From the IMG/VR virus record IMGVR_UViG_3300021185_003701, positions 1-27,201 of that record: a DNA stretch of 27,201 bases; one strand, 5' to 3'. Every line of letters starts with the position of its first letter. Position 1 is the first letter of the stretch. Positions 1 through 6,647 of the stretch are shown here, in pieces. Source of the DNA: a virus. The position numbers were made by a program, and so were the translations under genes. Below the pieces are notes generated by a model that worked only from the letters and a program-made list of their open reading frames with translations, was not told the DNA's origin and did not search any database.

Positions 1-48
1 ATAATTGCAAATAACAATTATGCGCCAGAAATGGCATTAGCAGCCTAA
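1..48 (+). CDS. 3' end of an upstream gene (partial)
   Basis: Frame 1 is open from the window edge to a TAA at 46-48 and encodes a tail ending NNNYAPEMALAA. The other two forward frames hit stops almost at once. The fragment is too short to assign a function. It is called a gene end only because the next gene starts 62 nt later on the same strand with its own AAAGGA ribosome binding site. Confidence 0.4.
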   Translation: MIANNNYAPEMALAA

Positions 49-110
49 GGGTATGTGGGGGCGGGTACTGCCTAGCAACAGAAGTGCCACTCTAATATAA
101 AGGACGTTTA

Positions 111-449
111 ATGAAATATGTAATTGATATCGACGGTACGATCTGCAAGGAAGTAATTATTCCAGACAGCGGCGGCAAGAAGGATTATGCAAATCATATT
201 CCAATGCCAGAACGCATTGCACGAGTAAATGCATTGTACGATGCAGGACATACAATTAAGTATATGACTGCTCGCGGGTGTGTTAGTGGCGTTGACTATT
301 ACGACCTAACCAAGAACCAATTAGAGGGTTGGGGTGCAAAGTATCATGAACTCAGCGTAGGCAAAAAAGAAAACTACGATGTATGGATTGACGACAAAGC
401 ATTTTGGAGTGAAAACTTCTTCCGTGAAACAGGCGAAACATATGAGTGA
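111..449 (+). CDS. HAD-like hydrolase, small phage type
   Basis: Small HAD-superfamily protein of 112 residues. Motif I is DIDGT at residues 6-10 (nucleophile Asp6, acid/base Asp8). The TAR at 53-55 is a plausible motif II, Lys85/86 may serve as motif III, and IDD at 93-95 fits motif IV. There is no cap domain, so a phosphate monoester, sugar phosphate or polynucleotide end could be the substrate; sequence alone does not say. Similar minimal HAD proteins are common in marine T4-like phages. The start follows AAAGGA at a normal distance, and the stop overlaps the aldolase start by 8 nt, which suggests translational coupling. Confidence 0.8.
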   Translation: MKYVIDIDGTICKEVIIPDSGGKKDYANHIPMPERIARVNALYDAGHTIKYMTARGCVSGVDYYDLTKNQLEGWGAKYHELSVGKKENYDVWIDDKAFWSENFFRETGETYE

Positions 450-1257
450 TCATAGATTTATTGCAGCAATGGATCACAGTGGTGGTTCAACAGGTGGCGT
501 ACTAGAACGCTACGGACAAGAATACACAGAAGAAAACAAGATGGAGAAAGTTCATGCTATGCGTCTTAGAATGGTCAACAGTCCTGACTTCAACGACTCA
601 AACATCTGGGGAGCAATCCTCTACCAAGACACAGTCACCCGCGGCATGGTTAATGTGCTTGATGAAAAAGGTATTGACACGTTTCTAAAAGTTGATAGCG
701 GATGCGAAGACAACGGTATGCTCAAAGAATTTGATGTACGTGCTATGTGCGAATGGGCTACAAACGGCATTGGTCCTCGAATCTACGGCACTAAGATGCG
801 TAGCATTATTAAAAGTGAAAGCATGATAGGTGCAGTTCTTAAACAGCAGTTTGAACTAGCACACACAATTAGTGAGTACGGTCTTGTACCAATTGTCGAA
901 CCCGAAGTGCCGATTGATCATCCTGACAAAGCCGCAATTGAAGATGAGCTGTATCGATTGTTAGAAATATATTTACAAGGCAAAGACTTTTCCGTTATTC
1001 TTAAACTAACACCTCCTGAAACACCTAACTTGTATCATAACTTGACAGTTAAACACAACGTAGAAAAGGTTGTATTCCTTAGTGGCGGATATGCTACACA
1101 AGAAGCATGCCGTAGGCTATCAATGAATAATGACATCACAGCAAGTTTTAGCAGAGCATTAAGTGAAGGACTAGCACATTCGCAAACAGATGCAGAGTTC
1201 AACGCAAAGTTGTCACAGAATATTAAAATGATAACAGGTGCTAATAATGACGCATAA
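442..1257 (+). CDS. Class I fructose-bisphosphate aldolase
   Basis: This 271-residue protein matches the short bacterial class I (Schiff-base) aldolases of the staphylococcal type along its whole length. It shares FIAAMDHSGGST (6-17), NIWGAILYQDT (54-64), FLKVDSG (81-87), IYGTKMRS (114-121), GLVPIVEPEV (147-156), LKLTPPETPNLY (187-198), VFLSGGY (211-217) and ASFSRAL. Lys188 in LKLT is the probable Schiff-base lysine. The family interconverts fructose 1,6-bisphosphate with glyceraldehyde-3-phosphate and DHAP without a metal. ATG 442 is preferred over upstream in-frame codons because the family start aligns there and overlaps the previous stop. In a phage this would be an auxiliary metabolic gene acting on host glycolysis or gluconeogenesis. 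Family assignment is firm; the role is inferred. Confidence 0.93.
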   Translation: MSDHRFIAAMDHSGGSTGGVLERYGQEYTEENKMEKVHAMRLRMVNSPDFNDSNIWGAILYQDTVTRGMVNVLDEKGIDTFLKVDSGCEDNGMLKEFDVRAMCEWATNGIGPRIYGTKMRSIIKSESMIGAVLKQQFELAHTISEYGLVPIVEPEVPIDHPDKAAIEDELYRLLEIYLQGKDFSVILKLTPPETPNLYHNLTVKHNVEKVVFLSGGYATQEACRRLSMNNDITASFSRALSEGLAHSQTDAEFNAKLSQNIKMITGANNDA

Positions 1258-1852
1258 TACACACGGATTCGAATTAGAAGAAAACGAACACGATGTAGTT
1301 GATAAGGTATATACAGATATTATACCAAGACAACAAAAAAGTGAATGGGTTGTAAGATTAAGAAATCAAGCAGGCGAAGAATGGAAGACAAGATGCACAG
1401 AACATTTTGCTTGGCAGGCAGCAGATTATATTGAAGAATTGGAAAGAGAACTAATGGTATTTAGAACAGGCGCAGATTTATTTGAAGTTGGCGACTTTAC
1501 AAGTCATGCAGGACTAAAACTAGCATGGAAGATTGAGTGCGATGCTATACGCCCAGAGTGGTGGGAAGGACTTGCACGTATGATAATGGATTACCAAAAA
1601 CGTCCTTTCTACAAAGCCGAAGGTATCCCAAGAGGCGGTATGGCACTAGGCGAAGCACTAAACAAATATGCAAGCGGAGATCCAACAGATCCTGTATTAA
1701 TTGCAGATGATGTGTACACAACAGGAACAAGTTTTCGAGAGTATTGTGACGAACATTATCCTAATCAAGATGTAATCAAGTGGTGCGTATTTGCACGTAG
1801 GCCAACCGATGATGGTGTACATGCATTATTTACTATGCCTGCTACAATTTAA
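1247..1852 (+). CDS. Phosphoribosyltransferase-like phage protein
   Basis: A 201-residue protein with the type I phosphoribosyltransferase PRPP-binding loop DDVYTTGTSF (154-163) after a hydrophobic strand, and a conserved IPRGG turn (127-131). The segment around residues 82-112 (GDFTSHAG, WKIECDAI, WWEGLA) resembles orotate-PRTase-like proteins seen in large phages. Residues 1-75 form an extra N-terminal part with charged helices (AADYIEELEREL) that is not part of the PRTase fold, so this may be a fusion. ATG 1247 overlaps the aldolase stop by 11 nt. The base acceptor is unknown; pyrimidine salvage or an NAD-related reaction are both possible. The gene ends an operon before the promoter at 1867. 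Confidence 0.75.
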   Translation: MTHNTHGFELEENEHDVVDKVYTDIIPRQQKSEWVVRLRNQAGEEWKTRCTEHFAWQAADYIEELERELMVFRTGADLFEVGDFTSHAGLKLAWKIECDAIRPEWWEGLARMIMDYQKRPFYKAEGIPRGGMALGEALNKYASGDPTDPVLIADDVYTTGTSFREYCDEHYPNQDVIKWCVFARRPTDDGVHALFTMPATI

Positions 1853-1866
1853 CACACCTTGCACGG

Positions 1867-1895
1867 TTGACTTCTGTATTTTTTTATGCTATATA
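1867..1895 (+). promoter_or_regulatory. Sigma70-like promoter with extended -10
   Basis: TTGACT (1867-1872), a 17-nt spacer ending in TGC, and TATATA (1890-1895) form a near-consensus sigma70 promoter with an extended -10. It lies 33 nt before the SD and ATG of the gene at 1929 and would start the small membrane protein/pseudoazurin operon. The TGCTATAT core recurs at 5721 and 15619. Confidence 0.7.
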
Positions 1896-1928
1896 TAGTA
1901 CACACCAAAAGACACACAGGAGAAAACT

Positions 1929-2288
1929 ATGAAGAATCCAAAACCCATTGGTTGGGCAACCACACTAACTGAAATTGCAAACATTCCACGTGAAATGTGG
2001 GACAGTGTAATGACAGTAGAAAAGTCACCACTACGTAATTTAGACCCTATGGTAGGACACATGATCTTCCAGTGTCTGTTTTTTATCTGGAGTGGCATCT
2101 TTGCCCTAATGGTAGGAAGTTACGTGGCTTTTGGCCTAAGCGCAGCCTTTCACTTGCTTTTGATTAGTGGTATTACAATTACAGTTGTAACATTCCGTCA
2201 AGCAGAAAATAATCCAGAGTCACTTAACAACATTTTGAAATCAGGACGTAAGTACAACGGCCGAGCAAATGGTGGCGAGCATGAGTGA
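1929..2288 (+). CDS. Membrane protein with two predicted TM segments
   Basis: A 119-residue protein not recognised as a named family. Residues 1-45 are hydrophilic with Trp and Pro; two hydrophobic segments lie around 48-68 and 70-92; the tail is polar (SGRKYNGRANGG). A strong CAGGAG ribosome binding site sits 7 nt before the ATG. It is the first gene after the 1867 promoter and is followed through overlapping starts by a small TM protein, an oxidase subunit IV-like protein and pseudoazurin. A role at the inner membrane near respiratory proteins is possible but only from context. Confidence 0.75.
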   Translation: MKNPKPIGWATTLTEIANIPREMWDSVMTVEKSPLRNLDPMVGHMIFQCLFFIWSGIFALMVGSYVAFGLSAAFHLLLISGITITVVTFRQAENNPESLNNILKSGRKYNGRANGGEHE

Positions 2289-2439
2289 GCAAACACAATA
2301 TTGCACTACAAAAGGCCTAGGTTGGGCATTCTTGATTATCATTATTGGTATGGTTGGTCTACCTATACTTGGCTCAGCTATTGCTTACCCAGAAAATTGT
2401 AAGCAATCTATTCTTATTCCGTGTATAGGTTTAGAATGA
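2281..2439 (+). CDS. Small single-TM protein, 52 residues
   Basis: The frame runs ATG 2281 to TGA 2437-2439, overlapping the previous stop by 8 nt and the next start by 4 nt, which is the packing used throughout this operon. The product has a polar N-terminus (MSEQTQYCTTKG), one strong hydrophobic helix at about 13-36 and a short tail with Cys40 and Cys48. Two tail cysteines could form a disulfide if the C-terminus is periplasmic. No family is recognised. Confidence 0.7.
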   Translation: MSEQTQYCTTKGLGWAFLIIIIGMVGLPILGSAIAYPENCKQSILIPCIGLE

Positions 2440-2648
2440 CAGACAATGAAGTAAGAGCAGCCGCTCAAATAGAAGCAGAAAAGACATTCGAAGGCTTCAT
2501 AACATGGAGCAAGCGAACTACATATGCATCAATAGCATTTTTGTTTATTGTGGCATCATGTAACTTTGGGGTAGAGGACGACACCTACCCTGGCTATAAT
2601 GGCGAACAATACAATCCGTCCAATCTCAATGTAAAGGATAAGAAATGA
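2436..2648 (+). CDS. aa3-type cytochrome oxidase subunit IV-like protein
   Basis: A 70-residue protein with one TM helix. Residues 10-40 (AQIEAEKTFEGFITWSKR, then hydrophobic residues ending SCNFG) resemble the small subunit IV of alphaproteobacterial aa3 cytochrome c oxidases, whose hallmark is a short acidic N-terminus followed by EKTF/Y-x-GF and one TM helix. The extra C-terminal 30 residues (YPGYNGEQYNPSNLN) are not part of that family. Its position directly before a pseudoazurin, an electron carrier, supports a respiratory link. ATG 2436 is chosen because it overlaps the previous stop as ATGA; the stop overlaps the pseudoazurin start the same way. The match is short, so the call is tentative. 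Confidence 0.5.
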   Translation: MTDNEVRAAAQIEAEKTFEGFITWSKRTTYASIAFLFIVASCNFGVEDDTYPGYNGEQYNPSNLNVKDKK

Positions 2649-3064
2649 GAAAATTATTAAGTTCAGTAAGTATTATCCTCGCCCTTGCCACTCCGGCACT
2701 CGCAGAGGATATGACGATCGATATGCTAAACAAGCGTGAAGATGGCGCTAAGATGGTATATAGTGAAGATATCGCACGTATTGAAGTAGGCGATACAATC
2801 ACATGGGTACCAACATCAAAAGGACACAATGTAGAATTTATTGCAGGTCCGGACGGATGGGACGCACCACGTAAATCAAAACTATCAAAAGAAGTTGCGA
2901 TTACATTTGACACACCAGGTGTGTATTTGTATCAGTGTACTCCACACAAAACAATGGGTATGATTGCTATTGTAGTTGTAGGTGACGGAGATAATGATAT
3001 TTCCAAAACAAAAGTAAAAGGCAAGTCAAAAAAGAAATTCAAGGAGTTGCTGGCTGATCTGTAA
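2645..3064 (+). CDS. Pseudoazurin-like blue copper protein
   Basis: Periplasmic type I copper electron carrier of 139 residues. A signal peptide ends ATPALA at residue 20. The mature protein follows pseudoazurin closely: VGDTITWVPTSKGHNVE, TFDTPGVY and QCTPHKTMGM. The four copper ligands are all present: His61, Cys98, His101, Met106. Known pseudoazurins pass electrons from cytochrome bc1/c to nitrite reductase or other terminal reductases. The C-terminus is lysine-rich (SKTKVKGKSKKKFKELLADL), as in bacterial pseudoazurins, where lysines contact the partner. It overlaps its neighbours by 4 nt (ATGA) and 1 nt (TAATG). A phage copy may keep respiration running during infection; that is inference. 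Confidence 0.93.
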   Translation: MRKLLSSVSIILALATPALAEDMTIDMLNKREDGAKMVYSEDIARIEVGDTITWVPTSKGHNVEFIAGPDGWDAPRKSKLSKEVAITFDTPGVYLYQCTPHKTMGMIAIVVVGDGDNDISKTKVKGKSKKKFKELLADL

Positions 3065-3471
3065 TGATTAAAACTTTAGTACACAGAATACCAGAGTTTT
3101 GTATGACTCATTGGCTGCTTCGTATTCCGCTTATTGTTGTATTCTTTCAGCAAGGAATGAACAAGTGGCCAATCAACATTGAAGACTCACCAGTAGAACT
3201 TACACTATTAGTTTGGACGTTTGTTGTACTTGGAGAGCTTGGTGCTGCCGCAGGATTGTTGGTCGGCGGCATGGCAGACTATATCAAACGCACAAAAGAG
3301 TTTGGCGATGTTATTACACGTTTCAGTGGTATTACTATTGCCAGTATTATGACAGGTGTTATATGGACAGGCGAACCCGAAAGTTTCTGGGACGTCTTAT
3401 GGTATGACAATCTGCATGTACTACTTTGGGTAGGTGGCATGTACTTTGCTCTGCGAGGAAACAGAACTTGA
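3064..3471 (+). CDS. DoxX-like inner membrane protein
   Basis: A 135-residue protein with four hydrophobic segments (about 17-32, 46-68, 83-102, 113-130). It has the early RIPLIVVFFQQGMNKW pattern and ELGAAAGLLVGG in helix 2, which resemble DoxX/DoxD-like proteins. That family includes the quinol-oxidising subunit of archaeal thiosulfate:quinone oxidoreductase and many bacterial proteins of unknown role. It follows pseudoazurin with a 1-nt overlap, so it probably belongs with the electron-transfer group. The specific activity is not known. Confidence 0.72.
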   Translation: MIKTLVHRIPEFCMTHWLLRIPLIVVFFQQGMNKWPINIEDSPVELTLLVWTFVVLGELGAAAGLLVGGMADYIKRTKEFGDVITRFSGITIASIMTGVIWTGEPESFWDVLWYDNLHVLLWVGGMYFALRGNRT

Positions 3472-3677
3472 GCGGACAAAGACGCTTTTTAAAAATGTGG
3501 GCAAGGACAGTTGGAATGCCAATCGGACTTAGTGACGATGACAAACCAGAGTTCTTGCCCATTCGACAAAAAGATGTAAGACGAGCACTAGCGTTTAGAA
3601 CGTTTTGGATTGTCTTGCATATACTAACATGTTGTGCTATTATAGCAGGCAACGGAAGAACATTAGGAGTTTGGTGA
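3468..3677 (+). CDS. Small phage membrane protein, TTG start
   Basis: A 69-residue protein beginning MSGQRRFLKMWARTVG, with a charged middle and one hydrophobic segment near 45-60 (FRTFWIVLHILTCCAII) ending NGRTLGVW. A TTG start at 3468 is chosen: it overlaps the previous TGA as TTGA and is preceded by GCGAGGA at a good distance. The upstream ATG at 3426 would read into the DoxX gene without an obvious SD. The same TTGA coupling is used for csgG. I believe similar proteins occur in marine myoviruses; function unknown. Confidence 0.65.
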   Translation: MSGQRRFLKMWARTVGMPIGLSDDDKPEFLPIRQKDVRRALAFRTFWIVLHILTCCAIIAGNGRTLGVW

Positions 3678-3678
3678 T

Positions 3679-3900
3679 ATGAAACCTAACAAACAGTTTG
3701 AATTATCGATTCGTGACATTGAAGTTATTGAATCAGCACTAAGAGCAAAAGCAGGTCGTAGAGGTATGGCTATTGCACAAGGTGATGTATCAACACAACT
3801 GCATGATGAAATGACAGAGATACAAGAACTGTTGGGTAGAATACACAACCAAAAGAATTGGTATAGAGCCAATGACGGTACATTTCAAGGCGGCGGATAA
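3679..3900 (+). CDS. Small conserved phage-type protein, 73 residues
   Basis: A soluble, mostly helical protein: residues 8-25 (LSIRDIEVIESALRAKAG) and 38-58 (STQLHDEMTEIQELLGRI) form two amphipathic helices, followed by HNQKNWYRAND. I recall this two-helix plus LLGRIHNQKxWYR layout as common in marine T4-like phages, without known function. It starts one nucleotide after the previous stop and is the last gene before the regulatory gap at 3901-4048. Confidence 0.7.
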   Translation: MKPNKQFELSIRDIEVIESALRAKAGRRGMAIAQGDVSTQLHDEMTEIQELLGRIHNQKNWYRANDGTFQGGG

Positions 3901-3945
3901 CTGTTGCAAAGAGAACACACTTTCAGTAAAGATTCACCTAAACGG

Positions 3946-3975
3946 TTGCACTTTTACTAAAGTATGTTATAAATA
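3946..3975 (+). promoter_or_regulatory. Promoter with T4-late-type TATAAATA
   Basis: TATAAATA at 3968-3975 is the exact T4 late promoter consensus. A TTGCAC (3946-3951) lies 16 nt upstream, so a sigma70-type reading is also possible. Transcription would start near 3981, just before the stem-loop at 3984, and lead to the porin-like gene at 4049. Confidence 0.65.
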
Positions 3976-3983
3976 AAACAGTG

Positions 3984-4010
3984 AAAGGGCAAGCGTCGAA
4001 CTTGCCCTTT
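3984..4010 (+). other. 5'-terminal stem-loop of the porin mRNA
   Basis: A perfect 10-bp stem (AAAGGGCAAG / CTTGCCCTTT) closes a 7-nt loop. It lies right after the predicted start site near 3981 and before the SD at 4037. No proper U-tract follows (ACTTTATG), so it fits an mRNA-stabilising 5' hairpin, as known for ompA, better than a terminator. It could still terminate transcripts from the upstream operon. Confidence 0.65.
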
Positions 4011-4048
4011 ACTTTATGAACACATAACAAAACAAGAAGGAAATTATT

Positions 4049-4855
4049 ATGCGTAACGTATTTACCATTTTAGCAGTAGCGGCATTTGCAAGTGCGGCTT
4101 CAGCGGAAGACACAACAACAGCGGCTCCAACAGGCCCAGTTATCTCAGGTGCAGTAAACTTAGACTTTGCTGAAACAGCTGGTGACAACTACGGTGGCAC
4201 AATGGGTATCGAACTAGACATCGATGCAGGTTCATTGGCAACAGTAGATCTAGACTTTAGTGCAACAGACGGTAGTGCTCTAACACTAGACACATGGACT
4301 GTAGGAACTACAGTAGCAGGCGTAGGCTTAGCGTTTGGTGACGACAACAACTTAATGCCAGAAACAGATGCAAATGCAGCAGCTGACGGAACATTGGCAA
4401 CACCAGCAATGACAGAATCATTAGCAGTATCAGTAGCTGGTGCAAGTGTAGCACTAGGCTTAACAGACTGGACAACAGATGTAACTGATGTAAGCAACAT
4501 TCAAGGTTCATACACAATTGATATGGATCGTTTTGCTATTACAGGTGCAATGGACTACAACATGGACAGTGAAAACACAGTGTTCGGTGGTGCAGTATCT
4601 GGCGTAGACTTAGGTGTAGCAACAGCAGGTAGTGCATTAACATATGACACAGATGCAGAAGTATTTGCATATGAAGGCACATTTGCAGTAAACTCACTAA
4701 CAGCATACGTAAACGGTACAGATGCAAACACACTACAGCACATTGGTGGTGAGTACACAATGGACTATGCAGGTGCAGAATTTACTGCTGGTGTTGACTA
4801 TGACACAGATGCAGAAGACTTTACACCATCAGCAGGTTTATCGTTCAACTTCTAA
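4049..4855 (+). CDS. Porin-like outer membrane beta-barrel protein
   Basis: A 268-residue protein with a signal peptide ending ASAASA near residue 19. The mature part is rich in Asp, Thr, Ala and Gly, shows alternating strand patterns throughout (ISGAVNLDFAETAG, GSYTIDMDRFAITG, GGEYTMDYAGAEFTAGVDYD) and ends SAGLSFNF, the aromatic C-terminal signature read by the BAM complex. It resembles short alphaproteobacterial porins. A strong upstream promoter, a 5' hairpin and a downstream terminator make it a stand-alone, probably highly expressed unit. Phage-borne porins are known to replace host receptors and block superinfection; a similar role here is inference. Confidence 0.78.
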   Translation: MRNVFTILAVAAFASAASAEDTTTAAPTGPVISGAVNLDFAETAGDNYGGTMGIELDIDAGSLATVDLDFSATDGSALTLDTWTVGTTVAGVGLAFGDDNNLMPETDANAAADGTLATPAMTESLAVSVAGASVALGLTDWTTDVTDVSNIQGSYTIDMDRFAITGAMDYNMDSENTVFGGAVSGVDLGVATAGSALTYDTDAEVFAYEGTFAVNSLTAYVNGTDANTLQHIGGEYTMDYAGAEFTAGVDYDTDAEDFTPSAGLSFNF

Positions 4856-4874
4856 GTTAAACACATAACAACTA

Positions 4875-4901
4875 AAAGGTCGCTTTATGCGGCCTTTTTT
4901 T
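4875..4901 (+). terminator. Rho-independent terminator after the porin gene
   Basis: A 9-bp stem (AAAGGTCGC 4875-4883 / GCGGCCTTT 4889-4897, one G-U pair) with a 5-nt loop is followed by a run of seven T (4895-4901). This is a classical intrinsic terminator 20 nt after the porin stop. Confidence 0.88.
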
Positions 4902-4905
4902 ATGA

Positions 4906-4912
4906 CTAAATA
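4906..4912 (+). promoter_or_regulatory. T4-late-like promoter element CTAAATA
   Basis: CTAAATA immediately follows the terminator and lies 26 nt before the ATG at 4939. A start near 4918 would give a leader of about 20 nt carrying the GGGCAGGG ribosome binding region. A fresh promoter is needed here because of the terminator. Confidence 0.5.
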
Positions 4913-4938
4913 AACATAGTACATAACAGGGCAGGGCA

Positions 4939-5205
4939 ATGGCAGACATAAATCAAACAGTAGAATTTCCTACTAGCGAAGAAGACTGTATCGAATGTGA
5001 TATTATTATTGAAGATGGGGCATTTGATGGATTTGAAGGTAAGACAATAAACATTACTGAAAACTCAGGAAGTCAGGGCGATGTACAAGCAGGTATAGAA
5101 TTTATCTATCACATGCGAGAACATATTGTAGACGTTACAGTAGCCACAGCATACTTATTAGTAGTGTATGCAATCTACATGTGGATTAAAAAGAAACTAA
5201 GTTAA
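4939..5205 (+). CDS. Small C-terminally anchored membrane protein
   Basis: An 88-residue protein with an acidic N-terminal two thirds (TSEEDCIECDIIIEDGAFDG) and one hydrophobic segment near 64-83, followed by KKKLS. The positive-inside rule puts the acidic part outside the cytoplasm. The CxxC at Cys17/Cys20 may be a redox or metal site, but no family is recognised. It is first after the terminator and is followed 12 nt later by the nuclease gene. Confidence 0.68.
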   Translation: MADINQTVEFPTSEEDCIECDIIIEDGAFDGFEGKTINITENSGSQGDVQAGIEFIYHMREHIVDVTVATAYLLVVYAIYMWIKKKLS

Positions 5206-5217
5206 GAGGGAAACACA

Positions 5218-5697
5218 ATGCAACATAATGAGTATGACGTAAAAGTCATTAAAGTAGTAGACGGCGACACAGTAGACGTAGACATTGATCTAGGTTTTGG
5301 TGTAACACTAACAGACGAGCGTGTAAGAATTATGGGCATTGATACGCCTGAGTCACGCACAAGAGACAAAGTAGAAGACTTGTTCGGCGAAGCGGCTAAA
5401 GCACGTTTGAAAGAACTTATGAAGCACGGCGGTAAACTTATCACTACGGAAGACCGCAAAGGCGAAGATATGAAAGGCAAGTTTGGACGTATCTTAGGAG
5501 ATTTCAAAGTAGAATACAACGGCGAAATGAAAAAAGTTACAGAGATTATGGAAATAGAAGGACATTGTGTTCCTTACTTTGGCGGATCAAAAGACGACAC
5601 ACAGGCTGCACATATGGCAAACCGTGAACGTCTACTAACCGAAGGTGTAGTAAGTCGTGAAGACTATGATGCCGCAGTTGCTAAAATGGCAAAATAA
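5218..5697 (+). CDS. Thermonuclease (SNase) family nuclease
   Basis: A 159-residue OB-fold nuclease of the staphylococcal nuclease family. KVVDGDTVDV (12-21) carries the calcium-binding Asp; VRIMGIDTPES (36-46) supplies Arg37 and Glu45; GRILGD (90-95) supplies Arg91, matching Arg35, Glu43 and Arg87 of the staphylococcal enzyme. An insert at 23-33 and a long C-terminal helical tail differ from the secreted enzyme. There is no signal peptide, so it acts in the host cytoplasm, perhaps degrading host nucleic acid to feed phage synthesis. AGAGGGA lies before the ATG. Confidence 0.9.
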   Translation: MQHNEYDVKVIKVVDGDTVDVDIDLGFGVTLTDERVRIMGIDTPESRTRDKVEDLFGEAAKARLKELMKHGGKLITTEDRKGEDMKGKFGRILGDFKVEYNGEMKKVTEIMEIEGHCVPYFGGSKDDTQAAHMANRERLLTEGVVSREDYDAAVAKMAK

Positions 5698-5700
5698 AGG

Positions 5701-5729
5701 TTGACATTCAACTAAACTCCTGCTATATT
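5701..5729 (+). promoter_or_regulatory. Consensus sigma70 promoter with extended -10
   Basis: TTGACA (5701-5706), 17-nt spacer ending TGC, TATATT (5724-5729). This is the best promoter in the window. Transcription would start near 5736, inside the loop of the overlapping inverted repeat at 5714-5758. Confidence 0.8.
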
Positions 5730-5758
5730 ACTTAGAGTAGAAACATTAGCAGGAGTTT
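5714..5758 (+). other. SD-masking inverted repeat, possible terminator
   Basis: A perfect 12-bp inverted repeat (AAACTCCTGCTA 5714-5725 / TAGCAGGAGTTT 5747-5758) encloses 21 nt and is followed by T to 5762. The right arm contains the AGGAG ribosome binding site of the gene at 5763. The left arm lies upstream of the start site predicted for the 5701 promoter. Read-through RNA from the nuclease gene would therefore hide the SD, or terminate, while RNA from the local promoter lacks the left arm and leaves it free. Confidence 0.7.
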
Positions 5759-5762
5759 TTTT

Positions 5763-6116
5763 ATGACAATGTCACTAGTTGGTCCTTATATGACCACCAC
5801 TCGTTACAATCGTAAACAGAAACAAAGCAAGAGTAAGAAGCTACAAAAAGCACAAGCTGAACACGAGCAGTGGCTTGTAAAGATGGGTGTAGGCAAAAGT
5901 ACAGCACAACACACCAACGAAATACCAGATTACAAAACACGTGACACAGTACCACTAGGCAACAAGATTGCAGGACATGGTCCAGCAAAGGAGTCTATGG
6001 TATATTCAGGCGAACGTCAGTTGCTTGGTATTGCAACAATGCATAAGAGTAATATGGTACCAGTATTCGCAGACAGAAAAGAAGATGCAAAAGACATCTC
6101 AAGTATGCGTAGATAA
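5763..6116 (+). CDS. Conserved phage-type basic protein
   Basis: A 117-residue, lysine-rich soluble protein. It begins MTMSLVGPYMTTTRYNRKQK, continues through a helical basic segment (SKSKKLQKAQAEHEQWLVKMG, about 22-42), and has a C-terminal part with YSGERQLLGIATMHKSNMVP. I recall this start and the AxAEHExWLxKMG segment from uncharacterised proteins of marine myoviruses; no function is known. Expression seems to depend on the local promoter and SD switch just upstream. Confidence 0.72.
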   Translation: MTMSLVGPYMTTTRYNRKQKQSKSKKLQKAQAEHEQWLVKMGVGKSTAQHTNEIPDYKTRDTVPLGNKIAGHGPAKESMVYSGERQLLGIATMHKSNMVPVFADRKEDAKDISSMRR

Positions 6117-6140
6117 CAAAACAATCATTGAGGTAGAAAT

Positions 6141-6632
6141 ATGAAACATTTTATTACAGCAGTAATGCTACTTTTCGTGACCGGTCCAGCATCGGCTCAA
6201 AACTTTGAATTGGAAAAACTATTTCCACAAGTGCAGTGTATGGCACTGAATGTATACTATGAAGCAAGAGGAAGCAACCTAGCAGACAAGGCAGCAGTAG
6301 CAGACGTAGTGCTGAATCGTGTAAATGATACACGTTATCCAGATACAGTTTGTGGTGTAGTCAAGCAAGGATTACAAGATGCTAACGGAAATATGCTACG
6401 TAACAAGTGTCAATTCAGTTGGTACTGTGACGGAAAACATGACAGGCCACAAGACGAAGATCGTTGGGTAGAAGCACAAAGTATTGCTTGGAATATGGTT
6501 GAAGAAAACAAATATCGCGGCATTACGGAAGGCTCTACGCATTATCACGCTACATATGTTAATCCACGTTGGGCTAAGACACTACAACTAGTCGGAAGAA
6601 TAGGTGCGCATATATTCTATAGGTGGGAATAG
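6141..6632 (+). CDS. SleB-type cell wall hydrolase (probable endolysin)
   Basis: A 163-residue protein with a signal peptide (MKHFITAVMLLFVTGPASA, cleavage near 19). The mature part follows the SleB/hydrolase_2 family: CMALNVYYEARG (33-44) with catalytic Glu41, AVADVVLNRV, YPDTVCGVVKQG, CQFSWYCDG, THYHATYVNPRW and RIGAHIFYRWE. The family cleaves peptidoglycan glycan strands. A Sec signal would export it without a classical holin, as in SAR-type or signal-peptide endolysins. The next gene encodes a large membrane coiled-coil protein with a peptidoglycan-binding-like stretch, so the two may work together. Confidence 0.9.
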   Translation: MKHFITAVMLLFVTGPASAQNFELEKLFPQVQCMALNVYYEARGSNLADKAAVADVVLNRVNDTRYPDTVCGVVKQGLQDANGNMLRNKCQFSWYCDGKHDRPQDEDRWVEAQSIAWNMVEENKYRGITEGSTHYHATYVNPRWAKTLQLVGRIGAHIFYRWE

Positions 6633-6634
6633 GC

Positions 6635-6640
6635 TAAATA
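6635..6640 (+). promoter_or_regulatory. Late-like TAAATA close to a start codon
   Basis: TAAATA ends 7 nt before ATG 6648. With the T4 late spacing the transcript would begin at or next to the start codon. The gene has no good SD, which fits near-leaderless translation. Confidence 0.4.
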
Positions 6641-6647
6641 CTACACG

